Positions 9,783 through 19,632 are shown, numbered from the stretch's first letter. The stretch: DNA of 64,000 nt from CAVZXS01 sp963779325 (GCA_963779325.1 CAVZXS010000025.1:186001-250000); one strand, 5' to 3'. Program-made: numbers and translations. The notes: generated from the sequence alone by a model not told the origin.

Positions 9783-12700
9783 ATGCACAAACTGCTTTTA
9801 TTCCTTTTAGTTTTTTCTTTTTTGGCATCTGATGCACAAAAGAAAATACAACCCGCATCTTCGGATGCAAATGCCGATTCGCTTTTAATGGCTAAAACAA
9901 AATACCGGCTTGTAGGTCCCTGGCGCGGTGGCCGCAGCGCGGCTGCTACAGGCAGTTATAAAAATAAGAACACGTTTTATTTTGGCGCTACCGGCGGCGG
10001 TGTTTGGAAAACAACCGATGGCGGCAGCAACTGGAAAAATGTTTCGGATAAATTTTTTGGCAGCACTATTGGCGCGGTAGCTGTAGCGCCGTCCGATGAA
10101 ACTATTGTATACGCTGCCGAAGGTGAGAACACCATGCGCGGCAATGTAAGTGAAGGCCTGGGTGGTATGTGGCGCAGCGATGACGCAGGTAAAACCTGGA
10201 AAAACATTGGGTTGAAAGACGGACGTCATATTATACGTATCGTTATTCATCCTAAAAATCCGGATATAGTTTGGGCGGCAGTGATGGGTCATTTGTTTGG
10301 CCCCAATAATGAACGCGGTGTTTACAAAACAACCGACGGCGGTAAAACATGGAAGCGAACTTTGTTTGTAAATAATCAAACGGGTTGCAGCGATTTGGTA
10401 CCGGAACCCGGTAATCCCAATGTATTTTATGCAGGTATGTGGCGATTGATTCGTACACCGTATAGTTTAGAAAGCGGCGGCGACGGAAGCGGATTATGGA
10501 AAAGCACGGACGGCGGCGAAACATGGTTGAATATTTCAGGTAAGAAGGGATTACCGAAAGGTATATGGGGAATAGTAGGGGTGGCGGTAGCTCCGTCCAA
10601 CACAGATAAAATTTATTGTATACTGGAAAATAAAGACGGCGGTTTGTATGCAAGTAACGATGCAGGAGAAACATGGACCTTGCAAAGCAGCGATAATAAT
10701 ATCCGTCAACGAGCCTGGTATTATACAAAAGTTTTTGTTGATCCGAAAAATGAAAACACGGTGTATTGTCCCAATGTAGGTTTTATGCGCAGCAGGGATG
10801 GCGGTAAAACTTTTCAGAGTATACGTACACCGCACGGCGATCATCATGATTTATGGATTGATCCCGAAGATGCCAACAGGATGATTGTAGCGGATGACGG
10901 TGGTGCGCAGGTTTCATTTGACGGCGGAAATAACTGGAGTACATACGAGAATCAACCTACCTCGCAGATTTATCGCGTATCAACCGATAATTCATTTCCT
11001 TACAGAATATTGGGAGCGCAGCAGGACAATTCAACATTCAGAATAAAAAGCAGAACCTACGGAACGGCTATTACAGATAAAGATTGGGAACCCACTGCGG
11101 GTAGTGAAAGTGGTTATGTTGTTGCCGATCCTTCCAACCCGGATGTTGTATACGGAGGTAACTACGGCGGTTATTTATCAAGATTAGATCATAAGACCGG
11201 TGAGAACCGCGCCATCAGTGTATGGCCCGATAACCCGATGGGCGCCGGCGCCGATGTGCAGAAATTTCGTTTTCAATGGAACTTTCCTATTTTCTTTTCG
11301 CCGCATAATCCAAAAAAATTATACGCGGCGGGTAATGCATTGTTCGCCACGGAAAATGAAGGACAGAGCTGGCAGCAAATTTCGCCCGATCTTACTACCA
11401 ACGATAAAGCAAAACAAGCCAGCAGCGGCGGACCTATTACAAAAGATAATACAAGTGTAGAATATTACTGCACCATTTTCACAGCTGCCGAATCACCTTT
11501 GGAAAAAGATTTATTGTGGACGGGTAGCGATGACGGCGTAGTAAGCGTAAGTAAGGATGGCGGAAAAAATTGGGAGAATGTATCGCCTGCCGGTGCACCG
11601 AGGTGGATCATGTGGAATTGCATTGAGCCGGATCCGTTTAAAAAAGGAGCGGTATATATAATAGGTACAAGATATAAGAGCGATGATTTTGCACCTTATA
11701 TATATAAGACGGAAGACTATGGTAAAACCTGGAAGCTGATTACAAACGGTATTAACAGGCTGCATTTTACAAGAGCCATGCGTGCCGATAAAAAAAGACC
11801 GGGTTTATTATATGCCGGTACGGAGTACGGTATGTACATCAGCTATGATGACGGCGCTAACTGGAAATCTTTTCAATTGAATTTACCTGTAGTACCCGTT
11901 ACTGATTTAACCATTAAAGAAAATGATTTGATAGTGGCAACACAGGGTCGTGCTTTTTGGGTATTGGATGATTTGAGTGTAGTGCAGCAAATGAATAAAG
12001 AGACAACCAATAAGAATTTGCATGTGTTTCCGACCAATGATGCATATCGAATGGTTGGCACAGACGGTGGCTTTCGGGGCGGCGGTGGTGTGCCGCGCAA
12101 TGCAGGCGCCAATCCGCCGAACGGCGCGGTAATAAATTATTGGTTAAAAGAAATGAAGGATTCAGCCAAAGTATCCGTCAGCATTTTTGATAAGGATAAA
12201 AAATTGATACGCACTTATGCTACCGATGCCAAAGAAGCAAGAGATAAAATGGAAGCCGCCAAAGGGATGAACCAATTTGTATGGGACATGATATACCCCG
12301 AAGGAGAACGAATTGAAGGAATGATTTTATGGAACGGCGTACCGACCGGTATAAAAGCGGCGCCGGGAAATTATTCAGCTAAAATAAAAGCGGGTAACGA
12401 TTCCGCGGAAACGACATTTACCGTAAAGCCCGACCCCAATTATAAAATGACACAGGCCGAGTATGATGAACAGTTTACTTTTTTATTGAGTGTTCGTGAT
12501 AAATTTAATGAAACGCAGAAAGCGATAAAGGATATTCGTGCATTGCGTACGCAAATAAATGATTTTACCGGAAGACAAGCGAAGGATATGCCGAAAGAAG
12601 TAAAACAAATGGCCGATACCATTAATAAACAAATGACAGCGGTTGAAGAAGCATTGTACCAAACCAAGGCCAAGAGCGGGCAGGATGTACTGAACTTCCC

Positions 12701-12920
12701 CATCAAACTGAATGATAAGTTGAGCGGTTTGTTTGATGCAGCCAACAGCGGCATAAACCCGCCGAGCAAACAGGTGAGGGATGTATTTGCCGATTTGAGT
12801 AAACAAACCGATGATCAGTTAAATAAATTAAAGAAAATAAAAGAAGAAGAAATTGTAAAACTGAATAATTTAATAAGAGAGAAAACATTGCCGGTAATTG
12901 GGCTGGCGCCGGTGAAATAG
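9783..12920 (+). CDS. Secreted BNR/sortilin-like beta-propeller protein
   Basis: An intact 1045-residue paralogue of the frameshifted gene at 734-3777. Signal peptide MHKLLLFLLVFSFLASDAQ. Asp-box motifs recur through residues 60-720 (TTDGGSNW, SDDAGKTW, TTDGGKTW, STDGGETW, SNDAGETW, SKDGGKNW, YDDGANW), giving the VPS10/sortilin-like propeller; residues about 790-880 form a FlgD-like beta sandwich (VSVSIFDKDKKLIRTY) and 890-1030 a helical, charged tail. Secreted or periplasmic; binding partner or substrate unknown. Annotation pipelines often call this family glycosyl hydrolase because of the BNR repeats, but no catalytic residues are identifiable. Ends just before a GCAA-looped hairpin. Confidence 0.9.
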   Translation: MHKLLLFLLVFSFLASDAQKKIQPASSDANADSLLMAKTKYRLVGPWRGGRSAAATGSYKNKNTFYFGATGGGVWKTTDGGSNWKNVSDKFFGSTIGAVAVAPSDETIVYAAEGENTMRGNVSEGLGGMWRSDDAGKTWKNIGLKDGRHIIRIVIHPKNPDIVWAAVMGHLFGPNNERGVYKTTDGGKTWKRTLFVNNQTGCSDLVPEPGNPNVFYAGMWRLIRTPYSLESGGDGSGLWKSTDGGETWLNISGKKGLPKGIWGIVGVAVAPSNTDKIYCILENKDGGLYASNDAGETWTLQSSDNNIRQRAWYYTKVFVDPKNENTVYCPNVGFMRSRDGGKTFQSIRTPHGDHHDLWIDPEDANRMIVADDGGAQVSFDGGNNWSTYENQPTSQIYRVSTDNSFPYRILGAQQDNSTFRIKSRTYGTAITDKDWEPTAGSESGYVVADPSNPDVVYGGNYGGYLSRLDHKTGENRAISVWPDNPMGAGADVQKFRFQWNFPIFFSPHNPKKLYAAGNALFATENEGQSWQQISPDLTTNDKAKQASSGGPITKDNTSVEYYCTIFTAAESPLEKDLLWTGSDDGVVSVSKDGGKNWENVSPAGAPRWIMWNCIEPDPFKKGAVYIIGTRYKSDDFAPYIYKTEDYGKTWKLITNGINRLHFTRAMRADKKRPGLLYAGTEYGMYISYDDGANWKSFQLNLPVVPVTDLTIKENDLIVATQGRAFWVLDDLSVVQQMNKETTNKNLHVFPTNDAYRMVGTDGGFRGGGGVPRNAGANPPNGAVINYWLKEMKDSAKVSVSIFDKDKKLIRTYATDAKEARDKMEAAKGMNQFVWDMIYPEGERIEGMILWNGVPTGIKAAPGNYSAKIKAGNDSAETTFTVKPDPNYKMTQAEYDEQFTFLLSVRDKFNETQKAIKDIRALRTQINDFTGRQAKDMPKEVKQMADTINKQMTAVEEALYQTKAKSGQDVLNFPIKLNDKLSGLFDAANSGINPPSKQVRDVFADLSKQTDDQLNKLKKIKEEEIVKLNNLIREKTLPVIGLAPVK

Positions 12921-12945
12921 AATTTTCATTTGATTTATTTTTACC

Positions 12946-12965
12946 AAACCGCCGCAAGGCGGTTT
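12946..12965. terminator. Hairpin between convergent genes
   Basis: AAACCGCC, loop GCAA, GGCGGTTT: a perfect 8-bp stem with a stable GNRA tetraloop, 26 nt after the BNR stop and just before the stop of the small gene on the other strand. It can serve both directions although no long T-run follows. Confidence 0.65.
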
Positions 12966-12976
12966 GATGTTTAATG

Positions 12977-13143
12977 TTAACGGTTTATATCGGCAGCTTT
13001 AATTTTTTTTATCTGTCCATTCTCTGAGAAAATAAAAGACCCGTCAGCAGCTTTTTTTGATTTACTAAACGCTGAAACGTTAAATCTAAACCTTTCCTGA
13101 TTTTTTCTTTTATTTTTTGAGTATCTATATTACTTTTCTTCAT
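12977..13143 (-). CDS. Small conserved-type hypothetical protein, frameshifted at a T7 run
   Basis: Reading leftwards from ATG 13143: MKKSNIDTQKIKEKIRKGLD, then TFQRLVNQ. The frame then needs to shift by one in the seven-base homopolymer at 13062-13068 to continue KKAADGSFIFSENGQIKKIK and end ADINR at 12977. The joined protein is about 54 residues: a basic helical N-terminus and a short beta-hairpin-like end (GSFIFSENGQIKKIKA). Without the shift the frame stops at 13009 with unlike sequence. I recognise the pattern as a small Bacteroidetes hypothetical type but not its function. No other gene is seen in 12966-13257. Confidence 0.5.
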
Positions 13144-13257
13144 TCGAATATTTTTTATTAATTGCCCGGTTTATTACTCTTCAAATATAAACTTCATTTG
13201 GCTTTATAAGTAAATTTCTATTACGGGGAGCTGCGTCTCATCATTCTCTTAGTAGCT

Positions 13258-13322
13258 TAAACCGCCGCCGGGGAATTCCTTTTTTACGAATTATTTCGGA
13301 GACTCCGTGGGAACTGCATTTT
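13258..13322 (-). repeat. Downstream flank repeat, copy A
   Basis: Matches 15440-15503 over about 65 nt (shared blocks TAAACC, CTTTTTT, GAATTATT, CGGAGACTC). Each copy lies at the 3' end of a small minus-strand gene. See the finding on cassette-like units. Confidence 0.7.
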
Positions 13323-13791
13323 TATTTAGCAGTTTGATAGTGATACCTATTTGCCCCAAATGGTATAAGTCGTGTTGTATAATGCCTTCAATTAAATAGT
13401 GAAAATTATAATCGGTGTCTTGAAATTTTGTTTCCAGATAAGCATCGTCTTGATTTTCCAATGTATGAATTAATGTTAACGTACTTTCATAAAAGGCATT
13501 TTTTAAATTAGTCCAGCCAATTTTGCTTAGTTCAATATTATCCTTCCAATCCTCAGGACTATTCATCAGGTCTGTTTTCATGCCTTTAAACCGGAGCAAG
13601 CATTCTTTTCTCCATTCTAAAATATGAGATACATGTTCGGCCACACTGTGAACCTGGGGTATTGGTCTTGACAGGGCCTCAGCATCGGATAAATTACCAA
13701 TTTTACCTTTAAAGCACTGATCAAACCACAGGGAGCCATCCTGAATTTCGTGCAGTTGACGTATGATGTCTTTTATTAAAACTTGGGGCAT
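13291..13791 (-). CDS. DinB-family four-helix protein
   Basis: A 166-residue protein of the DinB/YfiT-like superfamily. The histidine metal ligands are visible as HSVAEHVSHILEW (about residues 48-55) and IIQHDLYHLGQI (about 139-146), the usual H...HxxxH arrangement at the ends of the helices. Members are metal-dependent thiol-linked transferases or damage-inducible proteins of unknown activity; which applies here cannot be told. The gene is a single unit with repeat sequences both upstream (13812-13890) and downstream (13258-13322) that also flank the DUF3592 gene, although the two proteins are unrelated. The 3' end of the gene overlaps the downstream repeat. Confidence 0.85.
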   Translation of the reverse strand: MPQVLIKDIIRQLHEIQDGSLWFDQCFKGKIGNLSDAEALSRPIPQVHSVAEHVSHILEWRKECLLRFKGMKTDLMNSPEDWKDNIELSKIGWTNLKNAFYESTLTLIHTLENQDDAYLETKFQDTDYNFHYLIEGIIQHDLYHLGQIGITIKLLNKNAVPTESPK

Positions 13792-13811
13792 ATGTATAGT
13801 TATAGTTTTTT

Positions 13812-13890
13812 AATCATGAACGTGGCGATAAAATTACAGCTAACTCTAAAATATGCGAAAGTTTTGGGCTGACCAAGCATGCGGATGTTT
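13812..13890 (-). repeat. Upstream flank repeat, copy A
   Basis: Shares CTAAAATAT, AAAG, GGGCT, ACCAAG and TGCG blocks in order with 15948-16014. On the minus strand it contains TTGG, then 17 nt, then a TATATTTT/CATATTTT box, so it could carry the promoter of the DinB-family gene. Confidence 0.65.
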
Positions 13891-14030
13891 TAAAGGAAAA
13901 TTTATTTCCCGAAAGCTTTTTCAAATGACTTCCCTGTATTCAAAGCTTTTATCAGACCGGCCTGATTTTTCTTTCGTGTACCAATTTTTAATTATGTACT
14001 TAACTGTAAACGAATAGAACTATCAGTATA

Positions 14031-15021
14031 CTACGTGGCCTTACTATCATGTACAGCAATAATAATTTTTCCTTTGGCCTGCCCGTCGCCAAGATACTGA
14101 AGCGCAGCGGGAACTTCCTGTAACGGATAACACTTATCAATCACCGGTACAACTTTGCCTTTTTCAAAAAGACGTTGTGAGTTCGTCAAGGTCTTTTCGG
14201 CTCGGTTTATATCCCATCAATCCTAACTTCTTACCGGTAAATAAAGAAATGAGCGACGAGAATAGCATTAATTTAAGTAAGAGTCCGCCCATGGAACCGC
14301 CGATCATGGCAAAAATGCCGCCGGGTTTTAATACACGTTTATAATCTGATACCGATCGATGCGCTGTTACATCCAATATCTTATCGTATTGCCGGCCGGT
14401 ACGTGTATAATCTTCTTTTGTATAATCAATAAGATGATCGGCGCCCAATGAACGAAGCATATCCAATTTCTCTGCTTTATCTACGCAGGTTACTATGGCG
14501 CCTACCGACTTTGCATATTGCAAACCAAGCGTACCTACACCGCCGCCTGCTCCGTTAATTAATATTGCATCTCCTTTCTTTATCGTTCCTTTATAACGAA
14601 GCCCCTGCAAAGCAAGCAGTCCGGCTTGCGGCAAAGCAGCCGCCTGTTCAAATGTCATAGCGGGAGATTTTTTTGCCAACAATTTTTCCGGGACACATAC
14701 ATACTCCGCGAAACCGCCAAAGCCGCTGCCGGCTATATCGCCAAATACTTTATCGCCGGGCTGAAAATCTTTTACATTCTTACCAATGCTTTCAATCGTT
14801 CCGGCTACATCGGCGCCGAGTATCTTACAGCGAGGTTTAAACAGACCGCCTATGAGGCGTACGAGAAATGGTTTGCCTTTCAGCAGGTCCCAATCCCAGG
14901 AGTTGACGGATGCCGCATGAATTTTTATCAGCACTTCATTTTCTTTTGGAATTGGTTTAGCGATTTCCTGCAGTTGAAGTTCTTTTACCGATCCGTATTT
15001 TGTATACACTACAGCTTTCAT
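14031..15021 (-). CDS. NAD(P)-dependent, zinc-free alcohol dehydrogenase (MDR), frameshifted near C-terminus
   Basis: Starts MKAVVYTKYGSVKELQL at 15021. N-terminal GroES-like domain (about 1-125), then the nucleotide-binding fold with GAGGGVGTLGLQ at about 152-163. No structural zinc cysteine cluster, so it fits the quinone oxidoreductase/RTN4IP1-like branch. The first frame stops at 14164 after LDELTTSF; skipping one base near 14173-14180 restores RLFEKGKVVPVIDKCYPLQE and GKIIIAVHDSKAT, ending at 14031. That C-terminus is typical of the family, so the shift is probably a sequencing error or a very recent mutation. It would reduce ketones, quinones or enones in the cytoplasm; substrate unknown. 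Confidence 0.85.
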
Positions 15022-15166
15022 GTAAAGTTATTTTATTGAAGCGAAGAAAATTTTGCAAACAAATATACGCAGAATGTAAGCAGGCTGACTGAGTTTGCGT
15101 TGCATGGGGGACAACGGGCGTCTCAATTTTTTTCGTGTACTAACCGATGCGTAATACCCTTCTGCT

Positions 15167-15308
15167 TTGTCATACTGAGCCTGCTTTTATTAGTTAACAA
15201 ATTAAAAGAACCTAAGCGAAGTATCTGCCCAAAACCGAAGCCGTAACAGATACTTCGCTCGATTTCATTCAACTATAATTTTTCTGATAGCAGCGCTCAG
15301 TATGACAA
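15167..15308. repeat. Nested inverted repeat (GTCATACTGAGC type)
   Basis: Outer arms TTGTCATACTGAGC (15167-15180) and GCTCAGTATGACAA (15295-15308) are exact reverse complements; inner arms AGCGAAGTATCTG (15215-15227) and CAGATACTTCGCT (15247-15259) likewise. It occupies most of the gap between the dehydrogenase and DUF3592 genes. This matches a type of dispersed intergenic palindrome known from many bacterial genomes. No coding sequence is seen in 15022-15439. Confidence 0.85.
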
Positions 15309-15439
15309 GAAAGTAGACTCTGTTTTATTATTTTTAGCAGACCTTGAAGGAACTGAAACAACAACATCGAATGCTGACCTGTTTCTATGAGCAGTTTTTT
15401 ACTAACGAGGGATTATGCCTCACACTTTCCTGCACAGTG

Positions 15440-15503
15440 TAAACCCCTCGCAGGCAATTTCTTTTTTGTGAATTATTGCGGAGACTCGAAATGAGCTGAA
15501 TTT
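15440..15503 (-). repeat. Downstream flank repeat, copy B
   Basis: Second copy of the element at 13258-13322. Just beyond it (15398-15451) lies a two-stem hairpin: CGAGGG pairs with CCCTCG and inside it ACACT pairs with AGTGT. Confidence 0.7.
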
Positions 15504-15526
15504 CTGTAATCAACTAAGCAAATTGC

Positions 15527-15934
15527 CTATATAAAAAAATTACAACTACATACAGAACCGAACAACCAAAAATTGTTAGCAGAAAACAAACAAACAAACC
15601 TATTTGAAATAGCATCTATTACAAAATCGCTAGAATTATTAGGGTCATAATAAATCTTCACAAAGTCGCCTACAGAGTGAAGGTGGACATCTTTTGAAGG
15701 TATTGAATTTTTAGCTATCCCTTCCACATCGTTACCCTCATGGTCTACAAAAGATATATGAGGAACTGTTGTATTAAATGCCTTCCCCTTTTCACGTCTT
15801 ATAACTGCTCCGTTTGCATAATGTCCTGTCCCTTTTAATCGGTAGAATAAAAAAAGTCTTGAAAAGCCTTCATAAAAGAGAAAACCTCCAATAAAAGTTC
15901 CAAAAAAGCAACCAAAAATTTCTCCTGCTGTCAT
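15527..15934 (-). CDS. DUF3592-type membrane protein
   Basis: 135 residues as read. An N-terminal membrane helix (GCFFGTFIGGFLFYEGFSRL, about 8-28) is followed by a small beta domain with GAVIRREKGK, VPHISFVDHEG and VGDFVKIYYDPNN, the signature of DUF3592 proteins. These normally end with a second membrane helix. The current frame ends in a Cys/Phe-rich stretch, but the next frame from about 15590 reads LFVCFLLTIFGCSVLYVVV and ends at 15514, a much better helix, so a one-base error near 15590-15600 is likely. Function unknown. Flanked by the same repeat pair as the DinB-family gene. Confidence 0.7.
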   Translation of the reverse strand: MTAGEIFGCFFGTFIGGFLFYEGFSRLFLFYRLKGTGHYANGAVIRREKGKAFNTTVPHISFVDHEGNDVEGIAKNSIPSKDVHLHSVGDFVKIYYDPNNSSDFVIDAISNRFVCLFSANNFWLFGSVCSCNFFI

Positions 15935-15947
15935 AATAAAGCTGTGT

Positions 15948-16014
15948 CATCAAAGATGGCGTACAGCTCTAAAATATACAAAAGCTCCGGGCTAACCAAG
16001 ATTGCGAATATTTT
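15948..16014 (-). repeat. Upstream flank repeat, copy B
   Basis: Second copy of the element at 13812-13890, about ten substitutions and one 4-nt gap in the best-aligned 50 nt. Immediately upstream of the DUF3592 gene. Confidence 0.65.
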
Positions 16015-16032
16015 TATTAACTAAGGCAACTA

Positions 16033-18256
16033 TCACAACCAATAACTCAGCTTAAATACTAAGGAGCGGTTTTTATTTTTCAGCAGCGGGTCGGAGAAAT
16101 AATTATCGGTGTATACAATAAATAAATCGCTTACCGGGCGGTAGCGCCACTGCAACCGGCTGTTGATATTAAAATTATTTGCCTGCGTATTGTATTGTAT
16201 AAAAGTGGTCCAGAAAATAGAATTGCTGAAATTGATTTCGGTACGGTTGGCCAGCAAAAATAAATCGGCACTACCGTATGGAGCGGGAAAACTAAGTTTA
16301 TTGTATTCCGCATTCAGCTCTACGGTAATCCACGGCTGGTGCCTGAAAATAATACCCGCTTCGGCCTGTACTATATCGCCGTTATAAAACTGCCCGGCGC
16401 CAAAGCTTGCACTGTACGATAGTTTTTTTCTTTTATCCGATTCGTATTCTATTCCTGCGCCGTTGTACTTGTACCTTGCGGCGGGCAAGGGGTCGCCATC
16501 GGTAAAGGCAGTGGGAAATAATAAATTTGTTTGCTCTATGCTGAATCCTATGCCTATACTTGCCGTACTTTGAAAATCGATACCGTAACTGAATTCCGAT
16601 GATGACTCGTTAAATGTATTATCGGGATTGACCGCATAAAAATTTTCGAGGCGCAGGTTATGTTGGTTTATTTTTTTATTGGTCTTCGGGAATATCCGGT
16701 AGGTATTTTCATTAAAAATAAATTTCGTTCCCACCCGTATGATAGTATCTCTTAATGCATCATAGTTTTCTATCCGCTGTACAAAGCCCATATCGGCATA
16801 ATAGTTTTTGCCTATGTTATCAAAATCTAAAACAGATGAAAAACGCCGGCTTGTATACTGACCGCCGAAGTTAAGAAAAGAATTTTCTTTGCTGATGCCC
16901 GGCTTCATAGCATGATGATAACCCGCCCAACCATTTATATTTCCATCTTCGCTGGTATACAAAAACTCGCCGCCGGCATTGCGTCCGTATTTATCTAATA
17001 GGGTTGGTTAATTTATTTTTATCAGTAAAAAACCCTTCACGATTTAATACATAACCTTTGAAAGTTGATCTTTTGAGCAACTGTTGCTGTACGGTAGCGG
17101 CGGAATAATTTTGCGATGCATAATTTTCTGTTGCTTTTGTTTGCATACTCATAATACCAATTCTTGTTCGCGGCGCTGCATTGCCCGTAAGTCGTATGCC
17201 GCCCAGGATAGGAATTGGATTGGCATCGGGATCAAGCCCTATTCTTCTTGAATAAAAAGGACGTACCGGCGGTATACCAAAATCAGCGAACAAATCGCTG
17301 TTCTCCAAAAAGAAATTTCTACGCTCCGGAAAAAATATATCGAACCGCGAAATATTGGTAACCTGCCTGTCTACTTCTACCTGCGAGAAATCGGGGTTCA
17401 CCGTTATATCCAAATTCAGCGATGAGTTCAGCGCCAACTTAGCATCGAAGCCGGCATTGAAACTTCCTTTTATTTTTTCATTGTTTTCTTTATCTTGTTT
17501 TACACCGCCCGTCATGTAAGGGATAAAAGCCGTATTGCTTCCGGGTTTTGGGGGCGGGGCGTCCCATTGCAATGCACCAAGGTAACCAATATCTACACTC
17601 GCAAAATTAACCGGTACTCTTGTCCAGGTATGAAACTCATTTGTTTTTCTGTCGCTGTGTATAAAGTTGATGCCCCACTGCATATTGTCTTTATCGTAGC
17701 GCAGTGTTTTAAAAGGGATGGCCATTTCTACCGTGTAATGATCTGTATACATTTTAGTAGCGGAAAACCATTTATTATCCCAACTGAAACTAAGCTCGCC
17801 GCCGTTGGTGGCGGTAAGTAAATCATCGGCCTGTACATTAAAAGCGGTAACAGTGAAATAAAAACCGTTGGTTTTTTTGTTCATCGGATCAAGCATTACA
17901 CCCAGCCCGTCATTCTCCCGTAATCTCGAATCACGTTTTAATGACTGACCGATCAACGGCAATGAGTCGTACACGGTACCGAACACATACAGGAAACTAT
18001 TATCGTAACTGACTTTTACTTCTGTTTTATGATTGGCCTTTACATCATCCCTCGGGAATTTGAGCCAGAAATCTTTGGCGGACTCGGCAGTTTGCCAGGC
18101 GGCATCATCCTGCAAGCCGTCTACTTTTACCGGCTGTGTAGTTTTTTTTATACGCAGTTGATATTGCTCTTTGTATTTCGATACATCAATATCCTGTGCC
18201 TGCAACCGGGTAAGACTCAATAAACAAGCAATAAAAACAGGTAAAAAAAATTTCAT
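16033..18256 (-). CDS. DUF5916 outer-membrane protein with CBM9-like N-terminus, frameshifted
   Basis: Start chosen at MKFFLPVFIACLLSLTRLQA (18256), a clean signal peptide, rather than five codons earlier. Residues about 35-210 form a family-9 carbohydrate-binding-like domain (VDGLQDDAAW, YDNSFLYVFGTVYD). After it comes the DUF5916 region (VEVDRQVTNISRFDIFFPE, RRNFFLENSDLF), predicted to form an outer-membrane beta-barrel. The first frame stops at 16991 after KNKLTNPIR; shifting one base near 16998 gives LDKYGRNAGGEFLYTSEDG and continues to 16033 with a terminal aromatic SYWL, the usual outer-membrane end. Total about 740 residues. Role not established for the family. Confidence 0.85.
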
Positions 18257-18362
18257 GGAACGACTTTGCAAACTGTGGTATAATAAAAATGAAGATGCGA
18301 AATTAATTGAACAGGAGGAGAGTAAAAATTTTAAAAAAGCGGTATTGAGGATAAGCGGTTAA

Positions 18363-18402
18363 AGGAGCCTCTCCCCAACCCTCTCCTGAGGAGAGGGAGC
18401 AG
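18363..18402. repeat. Palindromic intergenic repeat (CTCTCC...GGAGAG variant)
   Basis: CTCTCC-TGA-GGAGAG (18381-18395) preceded by CCTCTCCCCAACC. Same layout as the CCCCTAAAGGGG family, with a different palindrome core. Confidence 0.7.
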
Positions 18403-18466
18403 GGTACTTAGTTAGTAAGGTTTGTAATTGATTTGAAATTTTTTTGGATGAGGACAACTTTGCATT

Positions 18467-19144
18467 TTATTCATTCAAAATATCCGGTCTTCTTTCCTGT
18501 GTTCTTTTTACTGCCCGGTCGTGCCTCCACTCTTCAATTAATTTATGATTGCCGCTCAGTAATTCTGCCGGTACTTTCCATCCGCGAAAATCTTCGGGTC
18601 TTGTATACACGGGCGGCGCCAGTAAGTTATCCTGGAAAGAATCGAACAACGCCGAGGTTTCATCATTTAATACACCGGGCAGCAGCCGACCGATGGCATC
18701 TACCAAAACAGCAGCGGCCAATTCGCCTCCGCTGAGTACGTAATCTCCAATAGAAATTTCTTTGGTTACAAAATGCTGTCGTATTCTTTCATCAATGCCT
18801 TTGTAATGGCCGCAAATCATGATGATGTTTTCTTTCATTGATAACGTATTGGCCATTTGCTGATTCAGTGTTTCTCCGTCGGGTGTTAAATAAATTATTT
18901 CATCGTAGCTTCTTTCTTTCGATAAACTTTCAATGGCATTGACAAGCGGTTCGCACATCATTACCATACCGGCGCCTCCGCCAAATTGGTAATCGTCTAC
19001 TTTGCCGTGTTCGTTTACCGCCCATTGCCTTAAGTGATGCAGGTTTACTTCCAGCAAGCCTTTTTCCTTAGCCCTTCTCATAATACTGTGGTTCAGGGGG
19101 CTTTCTAATAATTCGGGTAAAACGGTGATGATGTCTATTCGCAT
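18467..19144 (-). CDS. trmD: tRNA (guanine-N1-)-methyltransferase TrmD
   Basis: Start placed at MRIDIITVLPELLESP (19144) because family members begin here; the four codons before it are within the leader. The trefoil-knot SAM site is visible: CGHYKGIDERI and SIGDYVLSGGELAAAVLVDA. It methylates G37 next to the anticodon of certain tRNAs and prevents +1 frameshifting. About 225 residues, typical. On the minus strand it follows hslR. A TAACTTTG box at 19184-19191 lies about 40 nt upstream and the leader contains a CCCCTAAAGGGG palindrome (19147-19173). In many bacteria trmD is next to rpsP-rimM; here those genes are 18 kb away. Confidence 0.97.
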   Translation of the reverse strand: MRIDIITVLPELLESPLNHSIMRRAKEKGLLEVNLHHLRQWAVNEHGKVDDYQFGGGAGMVMMCEPLVNAIESLSKERSYDEIIYLTPDGETLNQQMANTLSMKENIIMICGHYKGIDERIRQHFVTKEISIGDYVLSGGELAAAVLVDAIGRLLPGVLNDETSALFDSFQDNLLAPPVYTRPEDFRGWKVPAELLSGNHKLIEEWRHDRAVKRTQERRPDILNE

Positions 19145-19146
19145 AA

Positions 19147-19173
19147 TAAACCCCAACCCCTAAAGGGGGGAGT
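19147..19173. repeat. Palindromic intergenic repeat in trmD leader
   Basis: AAACCCCAACCCCTAAAGGGG core, placed 3 nt upstream of the trmD start codon, inside its presumed 5' untranslated region. Confidence 0.75.
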
Positions 19174-19183
19174 GGGAATGTGT

Positions 19184-19191
19184 CAAAGTTA
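19184..19191 (-). promoter_or_regulatory. Putative trmD -7 box
   Basis: TAACTTTG on the minus strand matches the Bacteroidetes TAnnTTTG consensus. No good -33 TTTG is seen at the expected distance. Confidence 0.45.
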
Positions 19192-19245
19192 AGTGTGTTG
19201 TTTGTGAAAGAAGATGTGAAATAACAAAAGCAAAAAAATTTTACA

Positions 19246-19632
19246 CTATTCATTTGTAAAATCATCCAAATTTCTTCTTTCTTTTTTGGTGGGTCTGCCG
19301 GTCTTACCCGTCCACTTACCGGTATAAAAAGTGGCGGCTTGTATTTGCAGCCGTTCTATTTCTTCTTTCGGTGTAATGTCTGTATAATATTTTACTGCTT
19401 CGGTATATTGCACTCTTTTACCCAACAAGCCGGTTACTTTTATTCGCCACCGTTTATTTTCAGTTCTTACTTCGTATTCATCACCCACCGCTACCGTTCG
19501 GGATGCTTTTGCCTGAAGACCTTCAAATTTTACTTTGCTGCCGTCGCAGGCCGCCGCTGCGGCCGATCTTGTTTTAAACAAACGGATAGCCCATAAATAT
19601 TTATCAAGGCGGAGTTTTTCTTTTTCAGTCAT
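19246..19632 (-). CDS. hslR: S4-domain RNA-binding protein, Hsp15 family
   Basis: 128 residues starting MTEKEKLRLDKYLWAIRLFKTR, the S4 RNA-binding fold (about 8-55, SAAAAACDGSKVKFEG), with a basic C-terminal tail rich in Lys/Arg (TGKTGRPTKKERRNLDDF). Hsp15 binds stalled 50S subunits carrying a nascent peptidyl-tRNA and helps recycle them. The stop of the upstream AbiEii-type gene lies only 3 nt before the ATG, so this gene probably shares a transcript with the toxin pair. Symbol assigned by family similarity; cytoplasmic. Confidence 0.85.
   Translation of the reverse strand: MTEKEKLRLDKYLWAIRLFKTRSAAAAACDGSKVKFEGLQAKASRTVAVGDEYEVRTENKRWRIKVTGLLGKRVQYTEAVKYYTDITPKEEIERLQIQAATFYTGKWTGKTGRPTKKERRNLDDFTNE

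Noticed and set aside
13258..15503. Calling the 13-16 kb units a chromosomal integron
   Set aside because: No tyrosine integrase, and the flanks lack a clear RYYYAAC/GTTRRRY core; only two units are seen. Kept as cassette-like.
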